From SAR202 cluster bacterium (GTDB lineage Bacteria; Chloroflexota; Dehalococcoidia; Lucifugimonadales; UBA826): a stretch of 7,202 nucleotides of DNA. A model generated the notes under the pieces. The model did no database searches. It was given only the letters and a program-made list of their open reading frames with translations, and was not told the origin of the DNA. The stretch spans positions 1 through 7,202 of the forward strand of contig VFFY01000118.1 in the NCBI GenBank assembly GCA_009392675.1. Direction: 5' to 3'. Each line of letters begins with the position of its first letter. Within the stretch, counting starts at the first letter, position 1. Made by a program: the position numbers and the translations under genes. This document shows positions 6,331 to 7,202 of the stretch, piece by piece.

Positions 6331-7035
6331 CTATGCCTTAGCTCTTGAAACAGGAACTATACGAATTCCCATCCCAGGTTCAACTTCAAAACCTAAAATA
6401 TTACCGGTTCGCATATCAGCGCCCCGAATTTTTGCAACTTCCATAGTTTTAACTAAGCTAGTTCCTGATGCCCTGACCTGCAACCTTAAATAAGCGTCAC
6501 AAATTGATCTTACCCTTAAAAGAAAATCCTCATCAAAGGCATTTTCGTGGACTGTACAAGCTATAACCTGGCCTCTCTCACACACGTTCTTCATTTCGTT
6601 AAAAAAATCCTGGATCTGCTCTCCTCCGGCCCTGGAAACAAACGTCGTGAGAGAATCGATAACTATCATTCTCGATGAATCTTGCTGTCTTATATGGTCG
6701 GAAAGTAATTTGAAAAACAAACCCGGATCTTCGCTTCCTGCTGTTGAGGTCAAAGGGAAAATTTGTAGGTCATTTAGCAAAAAATAGTCGGTTGCATCCT
6801 GGCCTAAGCTTTCCATTTGTCTTAATAAGGCATGCACGTTTTGTTCGGTGGTATATATGGTGGCCTTATGGCCACTGTTCAAGGTGCCCCAAAGCAGTTG
6901 CTGGGCAAAGGTGCTTTTGCCAGAAGCGTCTTGACCTTCGATAAGCATGACCGTGTTGTAGGGAATACCTCCACCCAGTCTCCTATCTATTTCAGTACTC
7001 CCAGTTGTTATGACAGATGCTTCTTCTGTAGTCAT
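6331..7035 (-). CDS. arlH: Archaellum regulator ATPase ArlH (FlaH; RecA/KaiC-like)
   Basis: ArlH is a KaiC-like protein that binds ATP, interacts with ArlI and is required for archaellum assembly. It is the most diagnostic component because type IV pilus and Tad systems lack it. The 234-residue product has the standard single-RecA-domain length. Visible motifs are GSTEIDRRLGGGIP (12-25), Walker A GQDASGKST (34-42, Lys40), the YTTEQNVHALLRQMESLG block (61-78) that matches archaeal FlaH, Walker B RMIVIDSLT (122-130, Asp127) and a C-terminus with AKIRGADMRTGNILGFEVEPG ending in IVPVSRAKA. The KaiC catalytic Glu-Glu pair is Glu64-Gln65, consistent with weak or no hydrolysis as described for the family. 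ATG 7035 is well fixed: AGGA at 7046-7043 lies 7 nt upstream and an in-frame TAG lies at 7047-7045. An 85-bp gap separates it from the preceding partial gene; arlI follows after 13 bp. Confidence 0.92.
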   Translation of the reverse strand: MTTEEASVITTGSTEIDRRLGGGIPYNTVMLIEGQDASGKSTFAQQLLWGTLNSGHKATIYTTEQNVHALLRQMESLGQDATDYFLLNDLQIFPLTSTAGSEDPGLFFKLLSDHIRQQDSSRMIVIDSLTTFVSRAGGEQIQDFFNEMKNVCERGQVIACTVHENAFDEDFLLRVRSICDAYLRLQVRASGTSLVKTMEVAKIRGADMRTGNILGFEVEPGMGIRIVPVSRAKA

Positions 7036-7120
7036 ATCACCGTCCTAGAATTCTTCCATATTTTTTTCAGAATCAAGACCTATTAATTTTCTCACAATAC
7101 TACAGTGTTTGGAATTGTTG
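7036..7120 (-). other. 85-bp AT-rich intergenic gap before arlH
   Basis: This is the only sizeable non-coding gap in the minus-strand gene series. Read on the minus strand it is AT-rich, contains a run of seven A (7067-7061) and ends with the arlH ribosome binding site. I see TTGTGA and TTGATT as possible -35-like words but no well-spaced, convincing -10. An internal promoter or an mRNA processing site is possible but not shown by the sequence. Confidence 0.4.
7043..7046 (-). promoter_or_regulatory. Ribosome binding site of arlH
   Basis: Minus-strand AGGA lies 7 nt before the ATG at 7035. It overlaps an in-frame TAG at 7047-7045, which fixes the arlH start. Confidence 0.75.
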
Positions 7121-7202
7121 TTACATGGTGCAGATAGAGGGAAAAAAGTGTGAAGTGCCTACTCCATTTGGTAATGTAACCAGCAATGTTCCGGCGACCT
7201 GA
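7121..7202 (-). CDS. Partial CDS at the right edge, possible ArlG/ArlF C-terminus
   Basis: This minus-strand frame is open from the window edge to a TAA at 7123-7121. About 26 residues are visible, containing VAGTLLVTLPNGVGTSHFF. The alternating hydrophobic pattern followed by an L-x-N-G-V turn and another strand resembles the end of the beta-sandwich of ArlF/ArlG stator proteins. The usual archaeal gene order (arlF-arlG-arlH-arlI-arlJ) predicts ArlG exactly here. ArlG/ArlF are membrane-anchored proteins that connect the motor to the envelope. The fragment is too short for a firm family call. Two other minus-strand frames are also partly open, and so is a short plus-strand frame, so this is a context-supported inference. 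Confidence 0.45.
   Translation of the reverse strand, partial: QVAGTLLVTLPNGVGTSHFFPSICTM

Noticed and set aside
6331..7035. Reading ArlH as a circadian KaiC or RadA-like protein
   Set aside because: It has a single RecA domain of 234 residues, the TTE...RQMESLG block, the FEVEPG...IVPVSRAKA ending and arlI directly downstream. All of these match ArlH.
7045..7095. Minus-strand mini-ORF starting GTG at 7095 and ending TAG at 7045, containing KLIGLDSEKNMEEF
   Set aside because: It reads somewhat protein-like but is only 16 codons with no convincing ribosome binding site. It may be chance openness in an AT-rich gap.
7125..7202. Plus-strand ORF of 25 codons (ATG at 7125, TGA at 7200-7202)
   Set aside because: It has no clear ribosome binding site. 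It lies opposite the minus-strand frame that fits ArlG position and pattern, so it is most likely a shadow.

Overview
The window most likely comes from a bacterium of the phylum Chloroflexota, perhaps an uncultured marine or Dehalococcoidia-like lineage. Three observations point there. A set of clearly archaellum-type motor genes lies next to purely bacterial genes: a GGGDVK-type prepilin peptidase, a NarL-class histidine kinase and a LuxR-like response regulator. Several genes have Shine-Dalgarno sequences and close, partly overlapping spacing. The kinase H-box reads LHDQT, a variant I associate with Chloroflexota from memory. The base composition is moderately AT-rich. The phylum call is inference; no rRNA or marker gene is present.

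Layout. Bases 1-446 (+) hold the C-terminal part of a prepilin peptidase. Everything else reads on the minus strand as one apparent operon, transcribed from the right edge to the left: a probable ArlG-like tail (7202-7121), ArlH (7035-6331), ArlI (6317-4527), ArlJ (4576-2942), a very acidic protein of unknown function (2945-2295), a response regulator with a degenerate HTH (2277-1612) and a cyclic-nucleotide-binding histidine kinase (1590-451). The peptidase and kinase genes converge with only 4 bp between their stop codons. Junctions inside the operon are tight: 13 bp, a 50-bp overlap, a 4-bp ATGA overlap, 17 bp and 21 bp. The one larger gap is 85 bp, before arlH. No rRNA, tRNA, CRISPR, mobile element or convincing rho-independent terminator was seen, and no gene-free stretch exceeds 300 bp.

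How the genes fit together. ArlI (hexameric ATPase), ArlJ (membrane platform) and ArlH (RecA/KaiC-like nucleotide-binding regulator) form the archaellum motor core, which assembles and rotates a type IV-pilus-like filament. The prepilin peptidase could mature the filament subunits. The acidic protein follows arlJ and could be a cytosolic adaptor doing the job of ArlC/D/E. The kinase and regulator would connect a cyclic nucleotide and a phosphorelay to the motor or its expression. Archaella in Chloroflexota have, to my knowledge, recently been reported, so the motor itself is not wholly new. The less familiar part is the attached cassette of acidic protein, HTH-degenerate regulator and cNMP-gated kinase.
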